From contig JABAQT010000039.1 in NCBI GenBank assembly GCA_019187195.1, forward strand, positions 75,193-114,300: a stretch of DNA of 39,108 nucleotides, read 5' to 3'. A model generated the notes under the pieces. That model made no database searches. It was not told where the DNA came from and worked only from the letters and a program-made list of their open reading frames with translations. Origin of the DNA: Bryobacteraceae bacterium. Lineage in GTDB: Bacteria; Acidobacteriota; Terriglobia; Bryobacterales; Bryobacteraceae. The translations under genes and the position numbers were made by a program. Positions 32,172 to 39,108 of this stretch are shown here, piece by piece (position 1 is the first letter of the stretch; every line of letters begins with the position of its first letter).

Positions 32172-33407
32172 CTAGCGGCGCGTCAGAAGCAACCGGATAC
32201 GCGACCAGAGCGACGCGTCCGGGGGAGGTGACGGCGGGGAAGGAGAAGGAGCGCTGAAATCATTCAGCCTGCCGGGCTCCTTTTCCACTGCTTCCTTTTG
32301 AACCATTCTCACGCGGTAGCCTTGAAAGACAAAAGTGCGGCGGAAGCGCTGCGCTTCGTCATTTTCGGTAATCAGAGTGAAGCCGGGCAGGTCGAGCGTT
32401 TTCCTGCCCTCCGTAACCTGGACGGTTTTCAGCAGGACGGGATAGTATCCCTTGACTTCGCGCTCGATGTAGGCCGTCTCGTATCTATGGCGGCGGACGT
32501 TGTAGATGAAGACGCGGAAGCTGTCGAAATCGTAGTTCTCGAGCGAATGACTGAGCGTGGTCCAAAGCCAGTGGTTCTTTTTCACGCCCTCATCGACGAC
32601 CTCGCCGAGGGGGAAATAGGAGGTGATCCGCTTGCCCTCGGCGTAGTGCGCCACTTCGTCGGGAATGGCCATGACGAGCATGCGTGTCAACACCCAACCG
32701 GCTTTCCTGTCCGGCAACCGGACCAGCGTCCAGTCGTCCATCTTCACACTGGGGTTGTTATCGGGCAATTCGGAGCGGGACATCTCCCGCCAATCCTCAG
32801 GCAGTTTAGGGGCGGGAGGCATCGGAGGCGGCTCGAATTCCGGTTTCTGCTCACTGGAGGAGGACTTTGCGGCCTTGCCCTTCGCGGACTTGGACTTCCG
32901 GGCACGGGGACGGGGCGGCGGCACAATGCCGGCAAGGGCGGAATGGTATGGGACACGTGGGGCCACGAGACGCGCCAGGACTTCCGCGGAGCCGCCCGGA
33001 GGAATCTGGAACGGGCTGGGGGATTGACGGTTCGGTTCGGTGTGGACGTTGAGGGCGTCATACACCGTTGCCCTGCCTTGCGAGGGCATGGCGCCGGCGC
33101 GCGACCGGGTTTGTTGAATGCCCTCCATCTGCCGGCTGGAGAGCAGGTTCCGCCCGTCGACCCAGCCTTCCGTGCCGCCCATGTTACGGACTTTGAGGAA
33201 TCTCCGGCGGACCTGCAGGACCTCGAGCCGCTCGCCGTGTTTGAGAACCGCTACGGTTTGAGAGCGCGTGCTGAGGTCGGTGCGAAGTGGCAGCGACGCC
33301 GGTCCGACAAATGCTTCGCCGATGGGGCGGGCCTTGGGTGTTTCCGAGCCGCAGGAAGCCAGCAGGCATACGAGCCCCGCGAGGAAGATATTACGACCGT
33401 GATGCAT
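32172..33407 (-). CDS. Lipoprotein with bacterial SH3-like domains
   Basis: A 411-residue product. ATG at 33407 is used; a TTG one codon earlier is possible. The signal MHHGRNIFLAGLVCLLASC ends in the lipobox L-A-S-C (16-19). Residues about 35-95 are a bacterial SH3-like domain (ASLPLRTDLSTRSQTVAVLKHGERLEVLQVRRRFLKVRNMGGTEGWVDGRNL). A second one is split by a long Lys/Ser/Pro-rich insert (about 112-250: ATVYDALNVHTEPN ... DWTLVRLPDRKAGWVLTRML). The last third (about 255-395) is a beta-rich domain of unknown type, ending in a Pro-rich tail and a basic C-terminus. SH3-like domains bind peptides or cell-wall polymers, so it probably sits in the periplasm near peptidoglycan. It may be co-transcribed with the secreted protein downstream. 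Confidence 0.72.
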   Translation of the reverse strand: MHHGRNIFLAGLVCLLASCGSETPKARPIGEAFVGPASLPLRTDLSTRSQTVAVLKHGERLEVLQVRRRFLKVRNMGGTEGWVDGRNLLSSRQMEGIQQTRSRAGAMPSQGRATVYDALNVHTEPNRQSPSPFQIPPGGSAEVLARLVAPRVPYHSALAGIVPPPRPRARKSKSAKGKAAKSSSSEQKPEFEPPPMPPAPKLPEDWREMSRSELPDNNPSVKMDDWTLVRLPDRKAGWVLTRMLVMAIPDEVAHYAEGKRITSYFPLGEVVDEGVKKNHWLWTTLSHSLENYDFDSFRVFIYNVRRHRYETAYIEREVKGYYPVLLKTVQVTEGRKTLDLPGFTLITENDEAQRFRRTFVFQGYRVRMVQKEAVEKEPGRLNDFSAPSPSPPSPPPDASLWSRIRLLLTRR

Positions 33408-33453
33408 CAATCCACTAGGCGGAGAATAGTCCCGATTGCTAGTCTAGCAGGAG

Positions 33454-33612
33454 ATGGAACAAGATCGCGCCGCCGAACCAGCGGTTCAATATTATTGTCC
33501 GGGCTGCGCAAAGGCGGTGGAGAGGCCGCTGGTGTGCGGAGATTGCCTGGCCGTGATTTGCAGGGAGTGCGGCACCCCGCTCGAGGTGATGGACGAGCTG
33601 GGGATGGGATAG
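33454..33612 (+). CDS. Small zinc-ribbon protein
   Basis: A 52-residue product (MEQDRAAEPAVQYYCPGC at its start). Six cysteines form three C-x2-C pairs: Cys15/Cys18 (CPGC), Cys28/Cys31 (CGDC) and Cys36/Cys39 (CREC), followed by a short acidic helix. Two pairs suit one zinc ribbon; six ligands may also suit a two-metal B-box-like or rubredoxin-like arrangement. AGGAG lies directly against the ATG, a poor spacing. It begins 46 bases from the divergent lipoprotein gene and ends eight bases before the convergent phosphomannose isomerase gene. Codon use and the ordered Cys pairs make it very likely real. Function unknown; such mini-proteins often bind nucleic acid or ribosomal partners. Confidence 0.7.
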   Translation: MEQDRAAEPAVQYYCPGCAKAVERPLVCGDCLAVICRECGTPLEVMDELGMG

Positions 33613-33620
33613 CGGCGGGA

Positions 33621-34388
33621 TCAGGGAATGAAGGTCCGCAGGAGGCGTCCCTGGCCGCGGAGCGCGACCGAGGAATCCGCCGTGAGTTCCCAGACTTCGC
33701 CTGGAAGAAAGGGCTCGTCCTCGATGAGGCCCTCTCCGGAGAGAACGATGAGCGCCTGTGTTCTGGGGCTGATGACTCTGGCTTCGCCGTTGAGCAGGAG
33801 TTGTTCGGTGTGGAAGAACGGGCAGCGCACGGGCAGGGTGGCTCGCGGGGGAGATGCGCCGAGGTGGGAGACTTCGAGAGCCTTATCGAGGTGCAGTTCG
33901 CGCGGACGCCCGTAATCGAAGATGCGGTAGGTGATGTCGGAGCGCTGCTGGATTTCGCAGAGGGCCAGTCCCGCTCCGATAGCGTGCACGGTGCCGGATG
34001 GGATGAAAAGGGTGTCGCCGGGGCGGACCGCGATCCAGTTGAGCAGGGCGTCGATGGTGCCGGTTTCCGCGGCGTGGCGGAATTGTTGGGAGGAGACGCT
34101 CTCGCGGAATCCGATGGCCACGCCGGCGCCGGGAGCGGCCCGCAGGATGTGCCACATTTCGGTTTTTCCGGAGCTGTTTTCGTGCTGGCGGGCGTAGTCG
34201 TCGTTGGGGTGGACCTGGACGGAGAGGCGGTCCGTGGTGAAGAGGAACTTGATCAGCGGGAGCCTGCCGCCGGCGTCGAACCAGACTTCTCCTATTTTGG
34301 TTTCCGGATCCGGAAACCAGGGGGAAAGCCCCGTCGAACCCCACAATTTTTCACGGAACGACGGGGCAATGCGAACTGCCGCTGGCAA
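33621..34388 (-). CDS. Type I phosphomannose isomerase-like protein
   Basis: A 255-residue cupin protein starting at TTG 34388, two bases after the aminotransferase stop; AAGGAG lies eleven bases before it. The zinc ligands of type I mannose-6-phosphate isomerase are all readable: Gln58 and His60 in SVQVHPND, Glu77 in GKTEMWHI, His135 in PSGTVHAIG. EIQQRSDITYRIFDYGR (about 144-160) is also the family motif. It interconverts mannose-6-phosphate and fructose-6-phosphate, feeding GDP-mannose or glycolysis. At 255 residues it is shorter than the E. coli enzyme (about 390) but normal for the short ManA group of Gram-positive and acidobacterial genomes. Last gene of the coaD operon. Confidence 0.88.
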   Translation of the reverse strand: MPAAVRIAPSFREKLWGSTGLSPWFPDPETKIGEVWFDAGGRLPLIKFLFTTDRLSVQVHPNDDYARQHENSSGKTEMWHILRAAPGAGVAIGFRESVSSQQFRHAAETGTIDALLNWIAVRPGDTLFIPSGTVHAIGAGLALCEIQQRSDITYRIFDYGRPRELHLDKALEVSHLGASPPRATLPVRCPFFHTEQLLLNGEARVISPRTQALIVLSGEGLIEDEPFLPGEVWELTADSSVALRGQGRLLRTFIP

Positions 34389-34390
34389 GT

Positions 34391-35581
34391 TCAGTTCGTC
34401 TCCTTGAGGAAGGTTTCAAAGCGGTCGAGGCCCCGCTTCAATTCCTCCATGGACGTGGCGTAGGAAATACGGACGTGTTCGGTGGTGCCGAAAGCCTCGC
34501 CGGGGACAACGGCGACCTTCGCCTGATCGAGGAGCTTTTCGGAGAAATCCATGGCGGAGTGAATGCCGTTCCTGCCGAAAGCCACGCTGATATTGGGGTA
34601 GGCGTAGAAAGCTCCCTTGGGCTCATTGATCCTGACGCCGGGCATGGAGCGAAGGCGCGCGATCACATAATCGCGGCGGCGGCGATATTCGGCGAGCATG
34701 ACGCCCACGGAATCCTGGGGGCCGCGCAAGGCTTCGACGGAAGCCTTCTGGGCGAAGGATGTGGGATTCGAGGTCATATGGCTCTGCAGCTTATTGATGG
34801 CGCTGATGACCGGCTCGGGCGCCAGGCCGAAGCCGATTCGCCATCCTGTCATGGCATAGGTCTTGGAGAGCGATCCGGCGACAATCACGTTTTCCTTGCC
34901 TCCGGGAAGGGCCGCGATCGAGAACGGTTCTTCATCATACAGGAAGCGGCAGTAGCATTCATCCGTCATGAGGATGATCCCGCGGCTGCTGGTCAACTGG
35001 TAGATTTTCTCGAACTCCTCGCGGCTGAGGACGCCGCCGCTCGGATTGGAGGGGGAGTTGATGAGAACGATCCTGGTGCGGGCGGTGAGATGCGGCTCGA
35101 TCATGGCGGCGGTGAGAGTGAAGCCGGCATTCTCATCGGTGGGGACGAAGACGCATTTTCCGCCGGCATAGTTCACCACGTCTTTATAGGTGACCCAGTA
35201 GGGGACGGGGATGACGACTTCGTCGCCGGGGTTCACGAGCACCTGCATGAGGTTGAAGATGACGTGCTTGCCGCCGACAGTGACAATACATTCATTCGGC
35301 TTGTAGGAGGTGCCGTAGTCGGTGGCGTGACGTTCACAGATGGCCTCTTTCAGCTCCTGTGTTCCGCCCGCCGGAGTGTACTTGGTGAAGTTGTCGCGGA
35401 GCGCCTGGATGGCGGCTTCCTTGATGTTGTCCGGGGTGGGGAAGTCCGGCTCGCCGGCTCCAAAATCCACCACATCCACTCCCTGGCGGCGCAGTTTACC
35501 GGCGGCGGCGGCCACCTTCATGGTTGACGATTCGCTGATCAGGGAGATCCGTTCCGCGAGTGCGATTGCTGCAGTAGTCAA
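34391..35581 (-). CDS. Class I pyridoxal-phosphate aminotransferase (aspartate aminotransferase type)
   Basis: A 396-residue product. Two TTG starts compete: 35596, which overlaps the coaD stop, and 35581, which has GAGGG eight bases upstream and gives MTTAAIALAERISLIS, the usual short family N-terminus; the latter is chosen. Motifs: DFGAGEPDFPTP (39-50), TPAGGTQELKEAI (69-81), Tyr128 in VPYWVTY, NSPSNPSGG (175-183), Asp/Tyr in TDECYCRFLYD (206-216), Schiff-base Lys240 in SLSKTYAMTGWRIGF, and the substrate-carboxylate Arg in HVRISYATS. It transfers the amino group from aspartate (or prephenate/other donors) to 2-oxoglutarate, subgroup I-gamma by wording. It lies between coaD and the phosphomannose isomerase in one operon. 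Confidence 0.9.
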   Translation of the reverse strand: MTTAAIALAERISLISESSTMKVAAAAGKLRRQGVDVVDFGAGEPDFPTPDNIKEAAIQALRDNFTKYTPAGGTQELKEAICERHATDYGTSYKPNECIVTVGGKHVIFNLMQVLVNPGDEVVIPVPYWVTYKDVVNYAGGKCVFVPTDENAGFTLTAAMIEPHLTARTRIVLINSPSNPSGGVLSREEFEKIYQLTSSRGIILMTDECYCRFLYDEEPFSIAALPGGKENVIVAGSLSKTYAMTGWRIGFGLAPEPVISAINKLQSHMTSNPTSFAQKASVEALRGPQDSVGVMLAEYRRRRDYVIARLRSMPGVRINEPKGAFYAYPNISVAFGRNGIHSAMDFSEKLLDQAKVAVVPGEAFGTTEHVRISYATSMEELKRGLDRFETFLKETN

Positions 35582-35592
35582 AGCGTATACCC

Positions 35593-36108
35593 TCAAACTT
35601 TCAAGGCTTGTTCTTTCAACAGACGATCTTTCAAGCTGGCCTCGACCGGCGGCGGAACCAGTCCGCTGATGTTTCCTCCGAGCCGGATCACTTCCTTCAC
35701 GAGATGGGAACTGATGAAGGAGTGGGCTTCGGAGGCCATCATGAAGACGGTTTCGATATCGGGCCGAAGGCGGCGGTTCATGAGCGCCATCTGAAGTTCC
35801 TTTTCGTAGTCGGAGATGGCACGGATGCCGCGAATGATGAGCGAGGCTCCGCGCAGGGCGGCGAACTCCACCAGAAGGCCGTCAAAGGAGTCGATGACGA
35901 CGTTGGGGTAGCCGGAGACGACCTGGGCCAGCATCTCCCTGCGCTCGGCAACGGTGAACAGCGGGTGCTTACTCTCATTGCGGAGGATGCCGACGATGAG
36001 GCGGTCGACAAAGCCGGAGGCGCGGGCGATGAGGTCGAGGTGGCCGTTCGTGATGGGGTCGAACGAGCCCGGGTAGATCGCCACGAGTTGAGAGGATGGT
36101 TGGCCCAC
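35593..36108 (-). CDS. coaD: Phosphopantetheine adenylyltransferase
   Basis: A 171-residue product, close to the usual 160. The nucleotidyltransferase motif is complete: YPGSFDPITNGHLDLI (12-27) with T-x-G-H as T20-N-G-H23, then AERREML, RGIRAISDYEKELQMALMNRRL and the ISSHLVKEVIRLGG motif near the C-terminus. It makes dephospho-CoA from 4'-phosphopantetheine and ATP, the fourth step of coenzyme A synthesis. The start taken is GTG 36108; a second GTG at 36084 would give a more family-like short N-terminus (MAIYPGSF), and neither has a good ribosome-binding site. It is the first gene of the operon with the aminotransferase and isomerase. Confidence 0.95.
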   Translation of the reverse strand: MGQPSSQLVAIYPGSFDPITNGHLDLIARASGFVDRLIVGILRNESKHPLFTVAERREMLAQVVSGYPNVVIDSFDGLLVEFAALRGASLIIRGIRAISDYEKELQMALMNRRLRPDIETVFMMASEAHSFISSHLVKEVIRLGGNISGLVPPPVEASLKDRLLKEQALKV

Positions 36109-36182
36109 TGGACGTAATCATTGATTTTATCATTGCGGGCGGGAGGTTTCCTTAACAATTCGGGCGAGGCGGGCCGGGAGTT

Positions 36183-36211
36183 TTGCGTTCGAGCAGGCGA
36201 TTCCGTACAAT
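36183..36211 (+). promoter_or_regulatory. Promoter of the tRNA pair
   Basis: TTGCGT at 36183-36188 and TACAAT at 36206-36211 with 17 bases between; transcription would begin just before the tRNA-Gly 5' end at 36222. Confidence 0.55.
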
Positions 36212-36221
36212 GAAGAGGTTC

Positions 36222-36296
36222 GCGGGAGTAACTCAATGGTAGAGTCACAGCCTTCCAAGCTGTTGGTTGCGGGTTCGATTCCCGTCTCCCGCTCCA
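36222..36296 (+). tRNA. tRNA-Gly(TCC)
   Basis: Acceptor stem GCGGGAG (36222-36228) pairs with CTCCCGC (36286-36292); discriminator T and encoded CCA end at 36296. The anticodon loop CTTCCAA (36252-36258) has anticodon TCC at 36254-36256, reading GGA/GGG. The T-loop GGTTCGATTCC is standard. It would be expressed with the tRNA-Thr seven bases downstream. Confidence 0.96.
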
Positions 36297-36303
36297 TTTC
36301 CTG

Positions 36304-36379
36304 GCCGGCATAGCTCAGTTGGTAGAGCATCTGATTTGTAATCAGAGGGTCGGGGGTTCAAGTCCCTCTGCCGGCTCCA
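36304..36379 (+). tRNA. tRNA-Thr(TGT)
   Basis: Acceptor stem GCCGGCA (36304-36310) pairs with TGCCGGC (36369-36375), followed by discriminator T and encoded CCA. The anticodon loop TTTGTAA (36335-36341) has anticodon TGT at 36337-36339, reading ACA. D-loop (AGCTCAGTTGGTAGAGC) and T-loop (GGTTCAAGTCC) are canonical. Confidence 0.96.
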
Positions 36380-36450
36380 ATCGAACATTCTTCAGCTTTT
36401 CCCGGCGGGCAAACGGGCAGACATCCCGCGGTTTGTGATACAGAAGGATC

Positions 36451-37413
36451 ATGCCGACATCGATTCCGCGCCGGGGATTTCTGGCGCTCCCCATGGCGCT
36501 TGGAGCCGCCGCGCCGCTGCCTGCCGCCGAGAAGAAGTGGGAAGGGATCTTCGTGATCATGCAGACGCCCTTCCTCGAGAACCTGGAAATTGACGAGGAA
36601 TCCCTGCGCCGGGAATCAGACTTTCTGGCGCGCGGCAGGGTCCACGGCATTGTGTGGCCGGCAGGGGCCGGGGAGACCACCTCGATCAGCTATAACGAAC
36701 GGATGCGTTATTCCGAGGGGGTGGTGAAAGAAGCGAAGGGACGCACCACGGTATTGATTGGAGTCCATGGAGCGAACAAGTTCGAGGCCATGGATTACGC
36801 GCGTCACGCCGAGAAGATCGGCGCGGACGGTCTGCATGCGCTTGGTCCGGCCGATGGGGCCTCGGACCCGGAAATCCTGGAGGATTACTTCCGCGCAATC
36901 ACGTCGGTTTCGAAGCTTCCGCTGTCGGTGCAGGTTTCAACGCCGGGGATGACGACGGATTTTCTGCTGCGGCTGGCGGATAAGCTTCCCACGGTGCGGA
37001 TACTGAAGCTCGAGGGCGGGGACATTCCGCATGATGTGACGCGAGTGATCAAGGAGCGGAAGCGGATGCTGATCCCATCCACCGGCGGCGGGGCGATGAA
37101 CTTGTGGAACGAGATGGAGCGCGGATCGGGAGGGACGATGGCGGGCGCGGGATTCGCCGACATTCAGGCGCAGATCTGGGACTGGTTCCATGAGGGGAAG
37201 AAGAAGGAAGCGCACAGCCTGTTTCTGAATTTTCTGCAATCGGCGGTGCTCGAGCGGCGCACCACCTACGTTATCCAGAAGGAGATATTGCGCCGCAGAG
37301 GCATCTTCCGGACGGTGGTAATGCGCAGGACAAGGAAGTTCACCATGGACGCGGAGGATTTGAGGGAGTTGGACGAGATCATGGAGGCGCTGCGGCCGCA
37401 CTTCCGGGTGTAA
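36451..37413 (+). CDS. Tat-exported dihydrodipicolinate synthase (DapA)-family protein
   Basis: A 320-residue product; ATG 36451 follows AAGGA by a few bases. The N-terminus (MPTSIPRRGFLALPMALGAAAPLPAAE) has the twin arginine at 7-8 and a hydrophobic core, a clear Tat signal. The mature part is a DHDPS-family TIM barrel: TPF near 39-41, the glycine-rich 'AGAGETTSIS' (71-80) in place of GTTGES, and Schiff-base Lys186 in RILKLEGGDIP. The tyrosine of the usual LYNVPG strand is absent: the matching strand reads LSVQVSTPG (158-166). Because DapA itself acts in the cytoplasm, an exported member lacking that Tyr is probably an aldolase or lyase-type relative acting in the periplasm. It follows the tRNA pair by 71 bases and converges with the sigma-partner gene six bases away. 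Confidence 0.85.
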   Translation: MPTSIPRRGFLALPMALGAAAPLPAAEKKWEGIFVIMQTPFLENLEIDEESLRRESDFLARGRVHGIVWPAGAGETTSISYNERMRYSEGVVKEAKGRTTVLIGVHGANKFEAMDYARHAEKIGADGLHALGPADGASDPEILEDYFRAITSVSKLPLSVQVSTPGMTTDFLLRLADKLPTVRILKLEGGDIPHDVTRVIKERKRMLIPSTGGGAMNLWNEMERGSGGTMAGAGFADIQAQIWDWFHEGKKKEAHSLFLNFLQSAVLERRTTYVIQKEILRRRGIFRTVVMRRTRKFTMDAEDLRELDEIMEALRPHFRV

Positions 37414-37419
37414 AGGGGG

Positions 37420-38580
37420 TCAGTTGGCGTGGATGGTGATTTCAACCGACACCTCGCGAGCCGAAGAGGAGACGGCTGACAGGCGGGCCGGGCTCGAGGC
37501 GGGAAGAACGGCTTTGCGGGCGGCGAGACTTGCGTCCGGGGGCGGCGCCTTGTCGCGTTCGCCGGCGGCGTGCATACGCTGACGGTAGGATCGGGAAGCC
37601 ACATCTTTCGAATCGGAGGCCGCTTCGCGACGAAAGACGAGGACCAGTCTTGGGGCTCCGGCGGCGGAAAAGCCGCCTGTTTGGGGCACCGTGGTGGTCT
37701 GTTCACGCAATAGCGGCAGACCGGTCAGGATGGGAGTCTCAAGGCCGGCTTCGTTTCGGGAGTAAAGATAGAGGATGCCATCGCTGTTTGGAGTCACCTC
37801 GAGGCGGAGCGAGTCCGTGCTGGATACGGATGGCGTGGTGACGGGGAGATAGCGGCCGTCCGGGTCCTGGCGCAGCAGGGTGTAGGTCAGGGAGAGCGCC
37901 GGGGAGGGTGGAGGCGTGGAAGCGGGAAACCCGCCGATGACACCCGCGGGGCCGGCCGGCGCAGGGGCGTTGGTTGGGCGCGATTGTTGGGCTTCCTCAC
38001 GGAGCGGTTCCAGTTCTTTTTTCGAAAGCTGTCCAAAGGCGGGCTTTGATTGCCGGCTCTCATCGAGGCGCTCTTGCGGCATAGGAGATTGGGGGGCGTT
38101 CGGGATTGGGGGAGAAGCCTCGATGTTCTTGCGTTCCCGAGGCTGGGGCGCGGGTTCCCGCCGGGCGGCCAGAGGCGGCGAGGGGACGGAAGGAGTGATG
38201 GTCCGGGCGGCGGAAGGCGGCGACTGTGCCATTTGCACGGCTTTCTGGCGCGGGGATGAGCGGTTGATCACGACGACGATAAGGACGGCGGCGGCGAGCG
38301 CGCCGGCCGCGGCATACGCCGGCGGAAACCAGCGGGTCAGGCGGCTCCAGAGGGAGGGCTTTGGCTGCAAGGCTTCGAGGAGTCCGGCTTTGACGCCGGG
38401 TTGCTCGAGAAAATCCTTAAGGGCTTGTTCTTCCATGAGGGCGTCAAACAGATGCTGATCATGAAGGGCGGCGTCGAAGAGCCTCTCCTTTTCCTGGGGA
38501 GATAGATTGCCCGAGGCGTAGCCGCCGATCATTTGGCGGAGGCTGTCCGCGTCGCGCGGATGGTGGTTGCCGGGGTTCAT
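37420..38580 (-). CDS. Putative anti-sigma factor / membrane partner of the sigma factor, with a C-terminal beta domain
   Basis: A 386-residue product. ATG 38580 overlaps the sigma-factor stop (ATGA) and has GGGAGG seven bases before it; the TTG five codons earlier is rejected. The N-terminal cytoplasmic part (1-90: DADSLRQMIGGYASGNLSPQEKERLFDAALHDQHLFDALMEEQALKDFL) is helical and looks like an anti-sigma domain without the zinc His-x3-Cys-x2-Cys motif. One membrane helix follows at about 94-114 (AYAAAGALAAAVLIVVVI). A long Pro/Ser/Arg-rich linker (about 115-225) leads to a beta-rich periplasmic domain (YTLLRQDPDGRYLPV, LRLEVTPNSDGILYLYSRNEAG) that recalls DUF4384-type domains. It probably holds the sigma factor at the membrane until an envelope signal arrives; that role is inferred from coupling and layout. 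Confidence 0.72.
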   Translation of the reverse strand: MNPGNHHPRDADSLRQMIGGYASGNLSPQEKERLFDAALHDQHLFDALMEEQALKDFLEQPGVKAGLLEALQPKPSLWSRLTRWFPPAYAAAGALAAAVLIVVVINRSSPRQKAVQMAQSPPSAARTITPSVPSPPLAARREPAPQPRERKNIEASPPIPNAPQSPMPQERLDESRQSKPAFGQLSKKELEPLREEAQQSRPTNAPAPAGPAGVIGGFPASTPPPSPALSLTYTLLRQDPDGRYLPVTTPSVSSTDSLRLEVTPNSDGILYLYSRNEAGLETPILTGLPLLREQTTTVPQTGGFSAAGAPRLVLVFRREAASDSKDVASRSYRQRMHAAGERDKAPPPDASLAARKAVLPASSPARLSAVSSSAREVSVEITIHAN

Positions 38581-39083
38581 AACCGCGCCTCCCAACTGCC
38601 TCCGAGGGCTTCGAGCAACTGCTTACGGCAGCGGAAATCCCAGGTATAGATGGTATTGATGGACGCTACCTCGAAGAGCGCCTGAATTTCGGGGAAGGTC
38701 TTGCCCTCGAGTTTGTAGCGGATTAACCGGCGACAGCGTTCGCCGAGGGTCTGTAGGGCAGCGGTAAGGCGGGCGAGGCGCTGATTGTGCTCGGCCTGTT
38801 CAGCGGGGTTGAGCCGGAGGTCGGGCAACGGCAGGTTGTCCGCGGGGAGCGGGTTGTGTTCACCGCGGCGGATTTCCATGCGTACGCCCGACATGATTCT
38901 GAACCTCGCAATCTTTAAGGATAGCGGCAAAAGCTCTGTGAGATCAGTGACATGCGAATACTTCTCATGAAGAATTCGAAGCACCTCCTGGGCCACATCC
39001 TCGGCTGACTCCCTTCGATAACGAGATGCCGCGAAGGCGACAATCCTTTCACGCAGCAGTTCGAGTATCTGATCCCGTTCCAC
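38577..39083 (-). CDS. Sigma-70-family RNA polymerase sigma factor (ECF-like)
   Basis: A 168-residue product, the usual ECF size. Region 2 is seen at about 12-60 (IVAFAASRYRRESAEDVAQEVLRILHEKY, with the conserved 'AEDVAQEV' helix that contacts the polymerase clamp). After an acidic/Pro-rich linker comes region 4 at about 105-160 (ALQTLGERCRRLIRYKLEGKTFPEIQALFEVASINTIYTWDFRCRKQLLEAL), a helix-turn-helix with the '(E)-IQALF..INTIYTWDFRCRKQL' pattern instead of the common 'EIA..LG.s.gTVksRL.RAR'. It would direct transcription of a small envelope-related regulon. The gene overlaps its membrane partner by four bases; only 25 bases of upstream DNA are in the window, too little to see its promoter. 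Confidence 0.85.
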   Translation of the reverse strand: MERDQILELLRERIVAFAASRYRRESAEDVAQEVLRILHEKYSHVTDLTELLPLSLKIARFRIMSGVRMEIRRGEHNPLPADNLPLPDLRLNPAEQAEHNQRLARLTAALQTLGERCRRLIRYKLEGKTFPEIQALFEVASINTIYTWDFRCRKQLLEALGGSWEARL

Positions 39084-39108
39084 GGTTTGGCGAGAAACCC
39101 AATTCTAA

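Noticed and set aside
32298..34463. A 721-codon plus-strand frame across the lipoprotein, zinc-ribbon and isomerase genes
   Set aside because: It overlaps three well-supported genes on both strands and has no recognisable domain or start signal.
1..39108. CRISPR arrays, prophage genes, integrase or att sites, toxin-antitoxin pairs
   Set aside because: Looked for regularly spaced repeats, phage structural or recombinase motifs and small paired genes; none were seen apart from the dead IS110 fragment.

Overview
The window looks like a chromosomal segment of an Acidobacteriota bacterium, most likely Bryobacterales/Solibacter-like. This is inference from gene content: a 1178-residue Oar-type TonB-dependent receptor, a duplicated FtsX/MacB-type permease of the kind expanded in acidobacteria, many Tat- or lipoprotein-signal secreted enzymes, high G+C, and GTG/TTG starts. 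No marker gene allows firmer placement.

Layout. 1-578: 5' part of a sodium:solute symporter running off the left edge. 592-1275: decayed IS110 transposase and other debris. 1379-2255: two small secreted or lipid-anchored proteins with a terminator between them. 2408-7370: a MacA/MacB-like efflux operon (membrane-fusion protein, ATPase, short coiled-coil membrane protein, 813-residue permease). 7525-8793: exported PLP enzyme. 8864-24303: a carbohydrate island. On the minus strand it has an APC permease and a 1415-residue GH20 hexosaminidase fused to a second hydrolase-like module. On the plus strand it has a ROK regulator, a DegT-type aminotransferase, the TonB-dependent receptor, a secreted propeller/toroid protein and a membrane N-acetyltransferase of the heparan-glucosaminide acetyltransferase (NagX/DUF5009) type. 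24317-32088: propeller lipoprotein, TPR protein, amidase, Nramp-like transporter, amidohydrolase and a secreted protein of unknown function. 32172-36108: SH3-like lipoprotein, a 52-residue zinc-ribbon protein, and an operon coaD - class I aminotransferase - type I phosphomannose isomerase. 36222-36379: tRNA-Gly(TCC) and tRNA-Thr(TGT). 36451-37413: Tat-exported dihydrodipicolinate-synthase-like protein. 37420-39083: a sigma-70-like factor with its overlapping membrane-bound partner.

The most interesting part is the 8.9-24.3 kb island. Its parts fit capture and breakdown of an amino-sugar glycan: outer-membrane uptake, secreted hexosaminidase and toroid protein, membrane acetylation of glucosamine, a permease and an NagC/Mlc-type regulator. 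The regulatory DNA supports one regulon. A perfect 7-bp inverted repeat containing TTCTACCAAT sits beside the permease promoter, and closely related half-sites flank and lie inside the receptor promoter. The regulator and receptor promoters are near copies (TTGACG-N17-TAGGMT). Substrate and operator assignments are inference from sequence alone.
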